64,000 bases of DNA. Source: Roseibium sp. GTDB taxonomy: Bacteria > Pseudomonadota > Alphaproteobacteria > Rhizobiales > Stappiaceae. A program made the position numbers and the translations under genes. Shown piece after piece: positions 26,340 to 36,661 of this stretch; the first letter of the stretch is position 1; each line of letters begins with the position of its first letter. The notes beneath the pieces are model-generated. The model was not told the DNA's origin. It was given only the letters and a program-made list of their open reading frames with translations, and did no database searches. The stretch lies in the NCBI GenBank assembly GCA_017643215.1, contig JAEPNV010000003.1:310001-374000 (forward strand), written 5' to 3'.

Positions 26340-27305
26340 ATGGCTTTGATGACCGCGACCCATTCCCATCGAGACATGCCCTTCCCCCACCGCCACCTGC
26401 TGGGGATCGAAGGGCTTCAACCCCATGAAATACTGGGACTTCTGGACAGGGCGGACGAGGCGGTCGAGATCAGCCGGCAGGTGGAAAAGAAAAAGTCGGT
26501 CCTCAGCGGGCGCACCCAGATCAATCTCTTCTTCGAAGCCTCGACCCGGACCCAATCCTCGTTCGAGATTGCAGGCAAGCGGCTTGGCGCGGACGTCATG
26601 AACATGGCGGTGTCCGCGTCCTCGGTGAAAAAGGGCGAAACGCTGATCGACACGGCGGCAACGCTCAACGCCATGCATCCCGATCTTCTGGTCGTGCGCC
26701 ATCACGCGGCCGGCGCGGTGCATCTGCTCGCCAGAAAAGTCGGCTGTTCGGTCGTCAACGCCGGCGACGGCCCCCATGAACATCCCACGCAAGCGCTGCT
26801 CGACGCGCTGACGATCCGCCGGCACAAGGGCAAGATCGCGCGGCTCACCGTCGCCATTTGCGGCGATATCGCCCATTCGCGCGTCGCGCGGTCGAACATC
26901 ATCCTTTTGAACGCGCTCGGCGCGCGGGTCCGGGCGGTCGCGCCATCAACGCTGCTGCCCAGCGGCATCGACAAGATGGGCGTGGAAGTCTTCCAGGACA
27001 TGCGCGAGGGCCTGAAGGGCGCCGACATAATCATGATGCTGCGCTTGCAGCTTGAACGGATGAACGGCGCCTTCATCCCCTCGGTCCGCGAGTACTACCG
27101 CTATTATGGGCTGGACGCGGAAAAGCTTGCCTTTGCCAAGGACGATGCACTGGTGATGCATCCTGGCCCCATGAACCGGGGCGTGGAGATCGACGCGGCC
27201 GTGGCCGATGGTCCGCAAAGCCTCATTCGCGAACAGGTGGAAATGGGCGTTGCTGTCAGAATGGCCGTCCTGGAAGCGCTGGCCGCCCATCTGCCCAATC
27301 ACTGA
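26340..27305 (+). CDS. pyrB: aspartate carbamoyltransferase catalytic subunit
   Basis: PyrB joins carbamoyl phosphate and aspartate to N-carbamoyl-aspartate, the first committed step of pyrimidine synthesis. The 321-residue protein has the carbamoyl-phosphate loop [13 protein letters not shown], the catalytic-region histidine in [45 protein letters not shown] and [11 protein letters not shown]. No pyrI gene is adjacent. The next gene, 11 bases later, is a degenerate dihydroorotase that in other bacteria forms a structural complex with this class of PyrB. Confidence 0.98.
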   Translation: MALMTATHSHRDMPFPHRHLLGIEGLQPHEILGLLDRADEAVEISRQVEKKKSVLSGRTQINLFFEASTRTQSSFEIAGKRLGADVMNMAVSASSVKKGETLIDTAATLNAMHPDLLVVRHHAAGAVHLLARKVGCSVVNAGDGPHEHPTQALLDALTIRRHKGKIARLTVAICGDIAHSRVARSNIILLNALGARVRAVAPSTLLPSGIDKMGVEVFQDMREGLKGADIIMMLRLQLERMNGAFIPSVREYYRYYGLDAEKLAFAKDDALVMHPGPMNRGVEIDAAVADGPQSLIREQVEMGVAVRMAVLEALAAHLPNH

Positions 27306-27316
27306 GGACCGACATC

Positions 27317-28618
27317 TTGGCCACTGACGCTCCCAAACCGCTGGTTCTTTCCAACGCCCGGGTGATCGATCCGGCGCGCGGGCTGGACGCACCCGGGTCG
27401 ATTGTCGTCGCAGACGGGACGATCCTGGCCGCCGGGCCAGAAGCGGCCAACCAGGGCGCGCCCTACGGCGCCGATATCATCGACTGCGGCGGCGCCATCG
27501 CGGCGCCCGGCCTCATCGACATGTGCGTGTCGGTCGGCGAGCCCGGCGCCGAACACCGCGAAACCCTCGCAAGCGCCAGCGATGCCGCTGCAGCAGGCGG
27601 TGTCACGACCATCTGCACCATGCCCGAAACCGATCCGGTGATCGACGATCCGGCGCTGGTCGATTTCATCCTGCGCCGGGCCCGCGACACGGCCCGGGTG
27701 CATGTTCATCCCTTGGCCGCCCTCACCAAGGGCCTCGAAGGCCGGGAAATGACCGAAATCGGGCTTTTGCAGGAGGCCGGCGCGGTCGCCTTCACCAATG
27801 GTCACTCGTCGGTCCGCAACGCGCAGGTCATGCGCCGGATGCTCACCTACGCCCGTGATTTTAATGCCCTGGTGATCCACCACACGGAGGACCCGGATCT
27901 CGCCGGCGGCGTCATGAATGCCGGCCTCAACGCAAGCTGGAAAGGCCTGTCGGGCGTGCCGCGCGAGGCCGAGATCATCATGATCGAACGCGATCTCCGC
28001 CTGGTCGGCATGGCGAAAGGAAAATACCACGCCAACCTCATTTCTACGTCCGACGGGGCGGAGGCGATCCGGATCGGCAAGACCCGCGGGCTTGATATCA
28101 CCGCCGGCGTCTCAATCAATCATCTAACCCAGAACGAAAACGACATTGGGCCTTACCGCACCTTCTTCAAGATGTCGCCGCCGCTGCGCGACGAGGACGA
28201 CCGGCAGGCGATGATCGCGGCGGTCGCCGATGGAACCATCGATCTCATCGTTTCCAACCACGATCCGCAGGATGTGGAAACCAAGCGCCACCCGTGGGCG
28301 GAAGCAGAGGACGGCGCGATCGGCCTGGAAAGCCTGCTGGCCGCGGCCCTGCGGCTTTATCACGCCGATCAGGTCGATTTGTCGACCCTTTTAGGCGCCA
28401 TGACCCACCGGCCCGCCGACCGGTTGGGGATTGACGCCGGGCGGCTGTCTGCCGGCGCACCGGCCGACATCGTCGTCTTCGATCCCGACCGGCCCTGGAT
28501 CCTGGAAAAGCGGGCCATCCGATCAAGGTCGAAAAACACGCCCTTCGAGGACGCCCGCTTTTCCGGCCGCGTATTGAGAACCGTCGTTGCGGGCCGCACG
28601 GTCTACGAATATGCGTGA
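27317..28618 (+). CDS. pyrC: dihydroorotase-like protein PyrC', probably catalytically inactive
   Basis: A 433-residue amidohydrolase-fold protein of the dihydroorotase family linked to pyrB. The canonical metal motif D-x-H-x-H-x-R-E-P-G is replaced by DMCVSVGEPG at residues 68-77: both histidines (here Cys70 and Ser72) and the arginine (Gly74) are gone. Other family segments survive (ASDAAAAGGVTTICTMPET, AGVSINHLTQNENDIG, FFKMSPPLR). The TDHAP motif is replaced by SNHDPQ. Such PyrC' proteins are described as non-catalytic partners that hold ATCase together, so a separate functional dihydroorotase must exist elsewhere in the genome. Confidence 0.93.
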   Translation: MATDAPKPLVLSNARVIDPARGLDAPGSIVVADGTILAAGPEAANQGAPYGADIIDCGGAIAAPGLIDMCVSVGEPGAEHRETLASASDAAAAGGVTTICTMPETDPVIDDPALVDFILRRARDTARVHVHPLAALTKGLEGREMTEIGLLQEAGAVAFTNGHSSVRNAQVMRRMLTYARDFNALVIHHTEDPDLAGGVMNAGLNASWKGLSGVPREAEIIMIERDLRLVGMAKGKYHANLISTSDGAEAIRIGKTRGLDITAGVSINHLTQNENDIGPYRTFFKMSPPLRDEDDRQAMIAAVADGTIDLIVSNHDPQDVETKRHPWAEAEDGAIGLESLLAAALRLYHADQVDLSTLLGAMTHRPADRLGIDAGRLSAGAPADIVVFDPDRPWILEKRAIRSRSKNTPFEDARFSGRVLRTVVAGRTVYEYA

Positions 28619-28651
28619 ACGAGATTGCGAAGCGCACACGAATAGGAAGGC

Positions 28652-29488
28652 GTGTATTCAATCCACAAACCGGCGCTGATTCAACGGTATGAATCCGAAG
28701 TAAAATTCACCAGAAAACCGCTGGAAAGAATTGGTTTTTTCCTAAATTTCATACTCTTGTGCTTACCCGTCTTGACCTTCAACTCGGTTGCATCCGCGCA
28801 TTCACCGTATTTCGGACAAGTCCGCGAAATAACCACACCGGAATTGGGGAAAATCAGTCTTAGGATCCTCAACGGCGATGGCATATTTTTTGGAGATCCG
28901 CAGCGGGTTGTGGCGATAGACAACAATGGATTTTTGCTCGCCGCTACGCCTCTCTCGGGAGCGCTGTCTATTCACTGTTCACAATCGATTAGCCCGCCAT
29001 TTTGCACGGTCTACGACGAGTTGAACAGCGTCTTTTATGAACCACGCTACGAGGAATGGACGCCCGGCGAACTGTTTGTGAAAGAAGGCAAACCCGCGAA
29101 CTATCCAGAATATATGGAGTCAGATTTCGGATTCGCTCAGCGCCCGGCAGCGTTCGCGGAAATACTTTCAATTGAATTTGCTAAAGTCGTAAGAGCGCCA
29201 TTGGCGACAGCCCTCGCGATTGCCTGGTGGGGCGCGATCTGGGCCCCGGTCGCCATCGTTTTCATCCGGTGGAGACGCAATTACTGGCGGTCCAATCGCT
29301 TCACGGTGTTGTCATTGGTCATCATCCTTTTGGGCCTTGCCATATCTGCCATCATGGTTGTCCTTGCCGCCTATGCCTGGCTGATGCGACCATATTCTCT
29401 CTATTACGGGCTGTTTGGATGCGTGTCGGGCGCCGTGATTTCTCTTCTGATCGCTCGCTTTGGACGACCAGTGCGTGCGCCAGACTGA
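28652..29488 (+). CDS. unrecognised membrane protein with exported domain
   Basis: A 278-residue protein of no family I recognise. A hydrophobic segment at about 29-49 (FFLNFILLCLPVLTFNSVASA) looks like a signal peptide or anchor. Residues 50-170 would be periplasmic, with two cysteines (CSQ and FCTVYDE). Three later membrane segments lie at about 183-205, 219-243 and 250-268. The first half is less GC-rich than its neighbours. GTG 28652 is only one base after GGAAGG, so the true start may differ. It sits between pyrC' and plsY, which are usually adjacent, so it looks like an insertion. Confidence 0.65.
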   Translation: MYSIHKPALIQRYESEVKFTRKPLERIGFFLNFILLCLPVLTFNSVASAHSPYFGQVREITTPELGKISLRILNGDGIFFGDPQRVVAIDNNGFLLAATPLSGALSIHCSQSISPPFCTVYDELNSVFYEPRYEEWTPGELFVKEGKPANYPEYMESDFGFAQRPAAFAEILSIEFAKVVRAPLATALAIAWWGAIWAPVAIVFIRWRRNYWRSNRFTVLSLVIILLGLAISAIMVVLAAYAWLMRPYSLYYGLFGCVSGAVISLLIARFGRPVRAPD

Positions 29489-29689
29489 TCTGCCGGCGCT
29501 TTATTCTGTAATCGGATTTCTCCGCGGCGTCCGAACCAACGGGCAAAACGTTGGAAAACGCAGGCGAATCAAACGGGTGCTCGTTCAATCGCGCCCTTGA
29601 TCCGGAAATCCATGTTACTACAGGGCCTGGAGATTTGACCGGGCGTTGGAGCTGGACCGGTCTGATTGTGATTTAGCGAAAGAAGAAAC

Positions 29690-30337
29690 GTGCCCGATCC
29701 GATCAGTTGGCAGTTCGTCTGGCCATATTTTCTGGCCGCCTTGGCCTTCGGGTATCTGCTCGGCTCGATCCCGTTTGGCCTGGTGCTGACCCGCATGGCG
29801 GGGCTCGGTGACATCCGCAAGATCGGCTCGGGCAACATCGGCACGACCAACGTCCTGCGCACGGGCAGCAAGAAACTTGCCGCCGCGACCCTGTTGGGTG
29901 ATGCGCTAAAAGGAACGGTTGCGGTCGCCGTGGTTCATCAGGCATATGGCATCGATCTGGCGCTGACCGCCGGCCTTGGCGCCTTTCTCGGACACCTGTT
30001 CCCCGTCTGGCTGAAATTCCGCGGCGGCAAGGGGGTGGCCACCTATCTCGGCATTTTGTTGGGCGTCCACTGGCCGGCGGCCGTGCTCTTCGCGCTGATC
30101 TGGGTCGGTCTGGCGGCGTTGTTCCGCTATTCGTCCCTTTCCGCGCTTACCGCGAGCCTCGCCACACCCTTGCTCTTGTATTTCGCCTTCAGTCAGGCGC
30201 AAATGGCGGAGATGTTTGCCCTGCTCACGGTTCTGTTGTGGCTCAAGCATCACGAGAACATCCGCCGTCTGCTTGCCGGAAAGGAATCCAGGATCGGGGC
30301 CAAATCCAAATCCGTGTCTGAAACCGGAGACCCGTGA
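29690..30337 (+). CDS. plsY: glycerol-3-phosphate acyltransferase
   Basis: PlsY transfers the acyl group of acyl-phosphate to glycerol-3-phosphate at the inner membrane, the first step in phospholipid synthesis. The 215-residue protein has five probable membrane segments and the three cytoplasmic motifs: [34 protein letters not shown], and [18 protein letters not shown]. The start is GTG 29690, with AAAGAAG upstream. Its stop overlaps the GTG start of dprA (GTGA). Confidence 0.97.
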   Translation: MPDPISWQFVWPYFLAALAFGYLLGSIPFGLVLTRMAGLGDIRKIGSGNIGTTNVLRTGSKKLAAATLLGDALKGTVAVAVVHQAYGIDLALTAGLGAFLGHLFPVWLKFRGGKGVATYLGILLGVHWPAAVLFALIWVGLAALFRYSSLSALTASLATPLLLYFAFSQAQMAEMFALLTVLLWLKHHENIRRLLAGKESRIGAKSKSVSETGDP

Positions 30338-31473
30338 CCGGCGAGCCGTCCAGCGATAAAACCCCGCGCCTTTCAAAGGCCCAGCGCCTGGCTTGGCTCC
30401 GGTTGATACGATCGGAAAACGTCGGCCCGCACACATTCCGCGATCTCATCAACCATTTTGGCTCGGCCGGACGCGCGCTGGACGCCCTCCCCGGTTTGTC
30501 GCGCAAAGGCGGCAAGACGGGCCTGCGCGTCTGCCCGCTCGATGAAGCGCGGGCCGAACTCGCCGAGCATGAACGCGCGGGCGCCCGGCTCGTGGCCTTG
30601 GGCGAAATCGACTATCCCCCGCATTTGCGGCACATCGACGGACCGCCACCGCTGATTTCGGTTCTCGGCGGCCCGGTCCTTCGTACCCCGAAGATGCTGG
30701 CCATGGTCGGCGCGCGCAACGCATCGCTGTCCGGCCGGAAATTCGCCGCCCTGCTTGCCCGGGATCTGGCAGCGGAGGGATTTGTTCTCGTCTCCGGTCT
30801 TGCCCGCGGCATTGACGCTGCCGCCCATGAGGCGAGTGCTCCGACCGGCACCGTCGCGGTGTTCGCCGGCGGCATAGATGTGCTTTATCCGCCCGAGCAC
30901 GGGCCGCTTCTTTCCGGCATTCTCACACATGGCGGCAACGCGGTCTCGGAAATGCCGATCGGCTGGAAGCCGCGCGGCCGCGACTTTCCCCGCCGCAACC
31001 GCCTGATTTCAGGGATGGCACTTGGCGTCATCGTCATCGAGGCGGCCAAAAAATCTGGTTCCCTGCACACCGCCCGGTTCGCGCTGGAGCAAAACCGGGA
31101 GGTGTTCGCCGTGCCCGGCTCGCCGCTCGATCCGCGCTCCGAAGGTACCAACGGCCTGATCCGCCAGGGCGCCGCCTTGATCACATCGGCCGCCGATGTC
31201 CTGGAAAGCCTTGCCGGCCGGATCGAACCGGACCTGCCGTTCGCCTCGGACATCGAAGAACCGGACCGGGACGACCATCCAGGACCTGTCGAACCGGATG
31301 ACAGCCTTAGAACCGAGATCGTCTCAGCGCTCGGTGTCGCCCCGGTCGACATTGACGAACTGATCCGCTTCACCGGCGCGCCGACACGGACCGTCCATGT
31401 GATCTTGCTGGAACTGGAACTCGCCGGCCGTTTGGAACGGCATCGGGGCGGCAAGGTGTCTCTTTTGTACTGA
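30334..31473 (+). CDS. dprA: DNA-processing protein DprA
   Basis: DprA (Smf) binds incoming single-stranded DNA during transformation and loads RecA. The 379-residue protein has an N-terminal helical region, a Rossmann-like core (about 95-300) with [50 protein letters not shown] and [27 protein letters not shown], and a C-terminal winged helix ([31 protein letters not shown]). GTG start coupled to plsY. It is followed by topA, an arrangement common in Alphaproteobacteria. Confidence 0.97.
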   Translation: MTGEPSSDKTPRLSKAQRLAWLRLIRSENVGPHTFRDLINHFGSAGRALDALPGLSRKGGKTGLRVCPLDEARAELAEHERAGARLVALGEIDYPPHLRHIDGPPPLISVLGGPVLRTPKMLAMVGARNASLSGRKFAALLARDLAAEGFVLVSGLARGIDAAAHEASAPTGTVAVFAGGIDVLYPPEHGPLLSGILTHGGNAVSEMPIGWKPRGRDFPRRNRLISGMALGVIVIEAAKKSGSLHTARFALEQNREVFAVPGSPLDPRSEGTNGLIRQGAALITSAADVLESLAGRIEPDLPFASDIEEPDRDDHPGPVEPDDSLRTEIVSALGVAPVDIDELIRFTGAPTRTVHVILLELELAGRLERHRGGKVSLLY

Positions 31474-31649
31474 GTTCAACGCGGTGCCGAAATTTCCCGG
31501 CAACAGCGACCATAGCGGCTGATCACTTGACCACAGGTTCGCAAAGGTCCATTTGACAGGCGTCCCGCGATCCAAGATTGTCGGGCGCTCAGCTTTCAAA
31601 CAATCACGCGGGGCAGCGCACTGCCCCGGCCATTCGTTTTTGGGTTCTC

Positions 31650-34358
31650 ATGAACATCGTCATTGTGGAATCGCCGGCCAAGGCCAAGACGATCAACAAG
31701 TATCTCGGCTCCAGCTACCAGGTGCTGGCGTCCTACGGGCATGTCCGCGACTTGCCGCCCAAGGATGGGTCGGTGAAGCCCGACGACGATTTCGCCATGA
31801 GCTGGCAGGTCGATTCCAAGTCTCAAAAGCGCCTGTCGGAGATCGCCAACGCGGTCAAGGATGCGGACCGGCTGATCCTGGCGACCGACCCGGACCGCGA
31901 GGGCGAGGCCATTTCCTGGCACGTTCTGGAGGTGCTGCAGAAAAAGCGCGTCCTGAAGGACAAGCCGGTTGAGCGTGTGGTGTTCAACGCGATCACCAAA
32001 CAGGCGATCCTGGACGCGATGAACAATCCGCGCCAGCTCGATACGCCGCTGGTCGATGCGTATCTGGCCCGGCGCGCGCTCGACTATCTGGTCGGCTTCA
32101 CCCTGTCGCCGGTCTTGTGGCGCAAGCTGCCGGGCGCCCGCTCCGCCGGACGCGTGCAATCGGTTGCGCTGCGCCTTATCTGCGACCGCGAAATGGAAAT
32201 CGAGGTCTTCAAGCCACAGGAATACTGGTCGATCCTCGCCAATTTGAAGACGCCCGCGGGCGCCGCGTTCCAGGCAGGGCTGACGGCGTTTGACGGTCAG
32301 AAAGTCGGCCGCCAGGACATCAAGACCGAAGCCGACGCCACCCGCATCAAAAAGATGCTGGAAAGCGCGAGTTATGCGGTCGACAGCGTCGCGTCCAAAC
32401 CCGCCAAACGCAATCCGGCGGCCCCGTTCACGACCTCCACGCTCCAGCAGGAAGCCTCCCGCAAGCTCGGATTTTCCGCATCGCGCACCATGCAGGTGGC
32501 GCAAAAGCTCTATGAGGGCATCTCCATCGGCGGCGAGACCTCCGGTCTCATCACCTATATGCGGACCGATGGGGTGCAGATCGCGCAGGAAGCGATCGCC
32601 TCGGCCCGCGCGGTGATCGGCCAGGATTTCGGCGACAAATATGTTCCCGAAAAGCCCCGTTTTTATTCCTCCAAGGCCAAAAACGCACAGGAAGCCCACG
32701 AGGCGGTGCGCCCGACCGACCTTGCCCGCCGCCCCAAGGACATCGCCGGCTTTCTTGATCCCGACCAGGCCCGACTCTATGACCTCATCTGGAAGCGCAC
32801 GATGGCGAGCCAGATGGAATCGGCGGTTCTGGAGCGCACCACCATCGACATTACGGCAAGTGGCGGCGGCAAGAAGGCCCAGCTCCGCGCCACCGGATCG
32901 GTGATCCGCTTCGACGGTTTCCTGGCGCTTTATCAGGAGGGGCGCGACGATGATGACGACGAAGGGTCCAAGCGCCTGCCCCCGGTCGATCAGGGCGCGG
33001 CCCTGACCCTCGGCTCGGTTGACGGCAAGGCCGAACCGGTCGAGGCGTCTCAGCACTTCACCACCCCGCCGCCGCGCTACACGGAGGCAAGCCTCGTCAA
33101 GAAGATGGAGGAGCTCGGCATCGGCCGGCCGTCAACCTACGCCTCGACGCTTCAGACCCTGCGCGACCGGGACTATGTCGAGCTGGAAAAAAAGCAGCTT
33201 GTTCCCCAGGACAAGGGCCGGATCGTCACCGCGTTCTTGGAGAGTTTTTTCAACCGCTACGTGGAATTCGATTTCACCGCGAGCCTCGAAGAACAGCTCG
33301 ACAAAATCTCGGCCGGCGAACTCTCCTGGCTGGATGTGTTACGCGATTTCTGGCGCGACTTCTCCGCGACCGTCGACGAGACCAAGGACCTTCGGGTCGC
33401 CGAAGTCATCGACTCACTGAACGAGCTTTTGGGTCCGCATATCTTCCCGCCGAAAGAGGATGGTAGCGACGCCCGCGCCTGCCCGTCCTGCGCCGACGGG
33501 AAGCTGTCGCTCAAGGTCAGCCGCTTCGGCGCGTTTATCGGCTGCTCCAACTATCCGGAGTGCAACTACACCCGTCAGCTCGCCAAGTCCGCTGATGGCG
33601 AAGAGGCCGCCGATGACGGCCCGAAGGTGCTCGGCACGGACCCTGAGACCGGTCTCAACGTGTCCCTTCGGTCCGGTCGGTTTGGTCCCTATGTTCAGCT
33701 CGGCGAGGAAGCCAAGCCCAAACGCGCTTCCCTGCCCAAGGGCTGGTCGGCCGCGGACCTTGATCTCGACAAGGCCCTGCAACTCTTGTCCCTGCCGCGC
33801 GAGGTCGGTCCACATCCCGAGGACGGCAAGATGATCAGCGCCGGCATCGGCCGCTACGGACCCTTTGTTTTGCACGAGGGGACCTATGCCAATCTCACCT
33901 CGCCCGATGAAGTGTTTTCGGTCGGCATCAACCGCGCCGTGGATGCGCTTGCGGAAAAACGGGCCAAGGGCGGCCGCGGACGGGCAACACCGGCGGCCCT
34001 GAAGGATCTTGGCGAGCACCCGGACGAGGGCGGCGCGATCACCGTGCGCGATGGCCGTTATGGGCCTTACGTGAACCACGGCAAGATCAACGCCACCTTG
34101 CCGAAGGATGTCGATCCGCAATCGGTAACGCTGGACCAGGCGCTACAGCTGATTTCTGAAAAGGCGGCCAAGGGCGGCACAAAGAAAAAGGCCGCCAAAA
34201 AGCCGGCGGCCAAAAAAAGCCCGGCCAAAGCGGCGAATGGCGCGGCGCAATCCGGCGCCAAGAAAGCACCGGCCAAAAAAACCGCCGCGAAAAAAGCCCC
34301 CGCCAAAGCCGTGGCAGGTGCCGGGCCCGATGACGTGCCCTGGGATGCGGACACTTGA
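31650..34358 (+). CDS. topA: DNA topoisomerase I
   Basis: TopA relaxes negative supercoils through a tyrosine-DNA link. The 902-residue protein starts MNIVIVESPAKAKTINKYLG with the TOPRIM domain (metal-binding DPDREGEAISWH), followed by the active-site tyrosine in TSGLITYMRTDG. A zinc-ribbon segment (CPSCADGKLSLKV...CSNYPECNYT) and further degenerate ribbon-like repeats follow. The final 60-70 residues are a Lys/Ala/Pro-rich basic tail. ATG 31650 is used; the in-frame ATG 31578 adds 24 non-conserved residues. Confidence 0.98.
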   Translation: MNIVIVESPAKAKTINKYLGSSYQVLASYGHVRDLPPKDGSVKPDDDFAMSWQVDSKSQKRLSEIANAVKDADRLILATDPDREGEAISWHVLEVLQKKRVLKDKPVERVVFNAITKQAILDAMNNPRQLDTPLVDAYLARRALDYLVGFTLSPVLWRKLPGARSAGRVQSVALRLICDREMEIEVFKPQEYWSILANLKTPAGAAFQAGLTAFDGQKVGRQDIKTEADATRIKKMLESASYAVDSVASKPAKRNPAAPFTTSTLQQEASRKLGFSASRTMQVAQKLYEGISIGGETSGLITYMRTDGVQIAQEAIASARAVIGQDFGDKYVPEKPRFYSSKAKNAQEAHEAVRPTDLARRPKDIAGFLDPDQARLYDLIWKRTMASQMESAVLERTTIDITASGGGKKAQLRATGSVIRFDGFLALYQEGRDDDDDEGSKRLPPVDQGAALTLGSVDGKAEPVEASQHFTTPPPRYTEASLVKKMEELGIGRPSTYASTLQTLRDRDYVELEKKQLVPQDKGRIVTAFLESFFNRYVEFDFTASLEEQLDKISAGELSWLDVLRDFWRDFSATVDETKDLRVAEVIDSLNELLGPHIFPPKEDGSDARACPSCADGKLSLKVSRFGAFIGCSNYPECNYTRQLAKSADGEEAADDGPKVLGTDPETGLNVSLRSGRFGPYVQLGEEAKPKRASLPKGWSAADLDLDKALQLLSLPREVGPHPEDGKMISAGIGRYGPFVLHEGTYANLTSPDEVFSVGINRAVDALAEKRAKGGRGRATPAALKDLGEHPDEGGAITVRDGRYGPYVNHGKINATLPKDVDPQSVTLDQALQLISEKAAKGGTKKKAAKKPAAKKSPAKAANGAAQSGAKKAPAKKTAAKKAPAKAVAGAGPDDVPWDADT

Positions 34359-36661
34359 GCGCCAAACGGATCGGCCCGCGTAAGCACAGCAAACGTAAAC
34401 ACGCCAAGATCCCGGGCGAGATGCCGTCCCGCGACGACATTCTCGCCTTTGTCGCCGACAATCCGGGCCGTGCCGGCAAGCGGGAAGTCGCCCGGCATTT
34501 TGGGATCGTCGGCGGCGCCCGCATACATCTGAAAAAAATGCTCAAGGATCTGGCCGATGAAGGCCTGATCGAAAAGCGCCACAAGCGCCTGATCCGGTCA
34601 GGTGACCTGCCGCCGGTCTTTGTCGCGCACATGACGGCCCGGGATCGCGACGGCGAACTCCTTGGCGTGCCGGTTGACTGGGACGATGAGGCCGGTGATC
34701 CGCCTCAGATCCTGGTGCTGACGGTCAAAGGCAAGGGCCCGCAGCCCGGGCTCGGTGACCGGGCACTGATCCGCCTGACCGAAGCGGAGACCGGTCCGGA
34801 CGCGGCCTACGCGGCACGGATCATAAAGCTCTTGGAGCGCAAGCAGGGTGCTGTTCTCGGCATTGTGCGCAAACGCGAGCGCGATTTGCCGCCGTACCTT
34901 GAACCCATCGACCGCAAGCAGCGCGAGATCGATATCGATCCGGGCGAGCTGAAGGAAGCCGAGGACGGCGATCTGGTCAGTGTCCAGGTGACCCGGTCCG
35001 GCCGCTACGGTCATCCGCGCGGGGCCGTTGTTGAACGGTTCGGCTCCATGATGAGCGAAAAGGCGGTGTCGGAAATCGCCCTTCATCAACATGGCATTCC
35101 GCATGTCTTTCCCGCAGGTGTCGAGGCCGAGGCGGAGCGCGCGGAAGCAATCACATCTCTTGGCCAGCGCGAGGACTGGCGCCAGGTGCCGCTCATCACG
35201 ATCGATCCGCCCGATGCCAAAGACCATGATGATGCCGTCTTCGCCGAACCGGACAGCGGCCCGGACAACTATGGCGGGCATATCGTCTATGTCGCGATCG
35301 CGGACGTTGCCCACTATGTACGCCCGGGTACAGCGCTCGACCGCGAAGCACTGCTGCGCGGCAACTCGGTCTATTTTCCCGACCGGGTGATCCCGATGCT
35401 GCCGGAGCGCATTTCCAATAACCTGTGCTCTTTGCGCGATAAGGAAGACCGGCCGGCGATGGCGGTCCGGATGGTGTTTTCGAAGTCCGGGCGCAAATTG
35501 AGCCACACCTTTCACCGGGTAATGATGCGCTCGGCTGCGAAACTCTCCTATGCCCAGGCACAAAAAGCCATGGACGGCGTCACTGACGCCCAAACCGAAA
35601 CGCTGGTCGACGGCGTCCTGAAGCCGCTCTGGATGGCTTATGAATGCCTGAAGACGGGGCGCGAGGCGCGCGAGCCGCTGGAGCTTGATTTGCCCGAACG
35701 CAAGATCAAGCTGAAGGAGGATGGCACCGTCGACCATGTTTACGTGCCTGAACGCCTCGATGCCCACAAGCTCATCGAGGAGTTCATGATTCAGGCGAAT
35801 GTCTCCGCGGCCGAGACGCTGGAAGCCAAGAAATCCCCCCTCCTTTACCGGATCCACGATGCCTCGACACCGGAAAAGCTGGAATCGCTGAAGGAGTTCC
35901 TGGCAACGATCGACATCAAGCTGCCGGCCTCCGGCGGGATGCGCCCGGCCGTCTTCAATGCCATCCTGGAGATGGTCAAGGACGCGCCGCACGCCCATCT
36001 CGTCAATGAGGTGGTGTTGCGCAGCCAGGCCCAGGCGGAGTATGCGCCGCAAAACATCGGTCATTTTGGGCTCAACCTTCGCCGCTATGCCCATTTCACG
36101 TCGCCGATCCGCCGCTATGCGGATCTCATCGCGCACCGCGGCCTGATCAAGGCGCTCGGTCTGGGCGGCGACGGTCTTCCGGACGGCATCGAGGCGAAAC
36201 TTGACGTCATCGGCACCGACATCTCTGCGGCCGAACGCCGCGCCATGCTGGCCGAGCGCGACACGATCGACCGGTTGATCGCGCTCTGGATGGCCGACCG
36301 GGTCGGCACGGAATTCAAGGCCAGGATCGCCGGAGTGGTGAAATCCGGCCTGTTTGTGCGCCTTGATGACAGTGGCGCCGATGGCTTCATCCCGGCCAGC
36401 ACGCTCGGCCTCGACTACTTCCGCTATGACGAAGGGTCGCATGCCCTCATTGGTGACAAAACCGGTGAAACCTACCAACTTGGCGACAGGGTTGATGTCC
36501 GGCTCATTGAAGCGGCGCCGTTTGCCGGTGCTTTGCGCTTTGAGATGATCAGCCTGGGACGGCATGCCGGAAACAGCGGGCGCCGGAAACCGGTTCGCCG
36601 GTCCGGCGTCCGCGCTTCAGCCTCAAAGATGAAATCAAAACGCGGGAAAAAGCTGCGATGA
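34355..36661 (+). CDS. rnr: ribonuclease R
   Basis: RNase R is a processive 3'-5' exoribonuclease that can degrade structured RNA and acts in rRNA quality control. The 768-residue protein has an N-terminal winged-helix-like region, cold-shock domains, the RNB catalytic domain with DPPDAKDHDDAVFAEP (metal-binding aspartates), FTSPIRRYADLIAHR, and a C-terminal S1 domain (IAGVVKSGLFVRLDDSGADGF) and basic tail. The start is probably TTG 34355, overlapping the topA stop as TTGA; ATG 34421 is an alternative. Confidence 0.97.
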   Translation: MSAKRIGPRKHSKRKHAKIPGEMPSRDDILAFVADNPGRAGKREVARHFGIVGGARIHLKKMLKDLADEGLIEKRHKRLIRSGDLPPVFVAHMTARDRDGELLGVPVDWDDEAGDPPQILVLTVKGKGPQPGLGDRALIRLTEAETGPDAAYAARIIKLLERKQGAVLGIVRKRERDLPPYLEPIDRKQREIDIDPGELKEAEDGDLVSVQVTRSGRYGHPRGAVVERFGSMMSEKAVSEIALHQHGIPHVFPAGVEAEAERAEAITSLGQREDWRQVPLITIDPPDAKDHDDAVFAEPDSGPDNYGGHIVYVAIADVAHYVRPGTALDREALLRGNSVYFPDRVIPMLPERISNNLCSLRDKEDRPAMAVRMVFSKSGRKLSHTFHRVMMRSAAKLSYAQAQKAMDGVTDAQTETLVDGVLKPLWMAYECLKTGREAREPLELDLPERKIKLKEDGTVDHVYVPERLDAHKLIEEFMIQANVSAAETLEAKKSPLLYRIHDASTPEKLESLKEFLATIDIKLPASGGMRPAVFNAILEMVKDAPHAHLVNEVVLRSQAQAEYAPQNIGHFGLNLRRYAHFTSPIRRYADLIAHRGLIKALGLGGDGLPDGIEAKLDVIGTDISAAERRAMLAERDTIDRLIALWMADRVGTEFKARIAGVVKSGLFVRLDDSGADGFIPASTLGLDYFRYDEGSHALIGDKTGETYQLGDRVDVRLIEAAPFAGALRFEMISLGRHAGNSGRRKPVRRSGVRASASKMKSKRGKKLR

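Noticed and set aside
31596-33056. 486-codon minus-strand open frame opposite topA
   Set aside because: Antisense shadow with no recognisable domain.
34598-36565. 655-codon minus-strand open frame opposite rnr
   Set aside because: Antisense shadow produced by GC-rich codon use; rnr has all its catalytic motifs.
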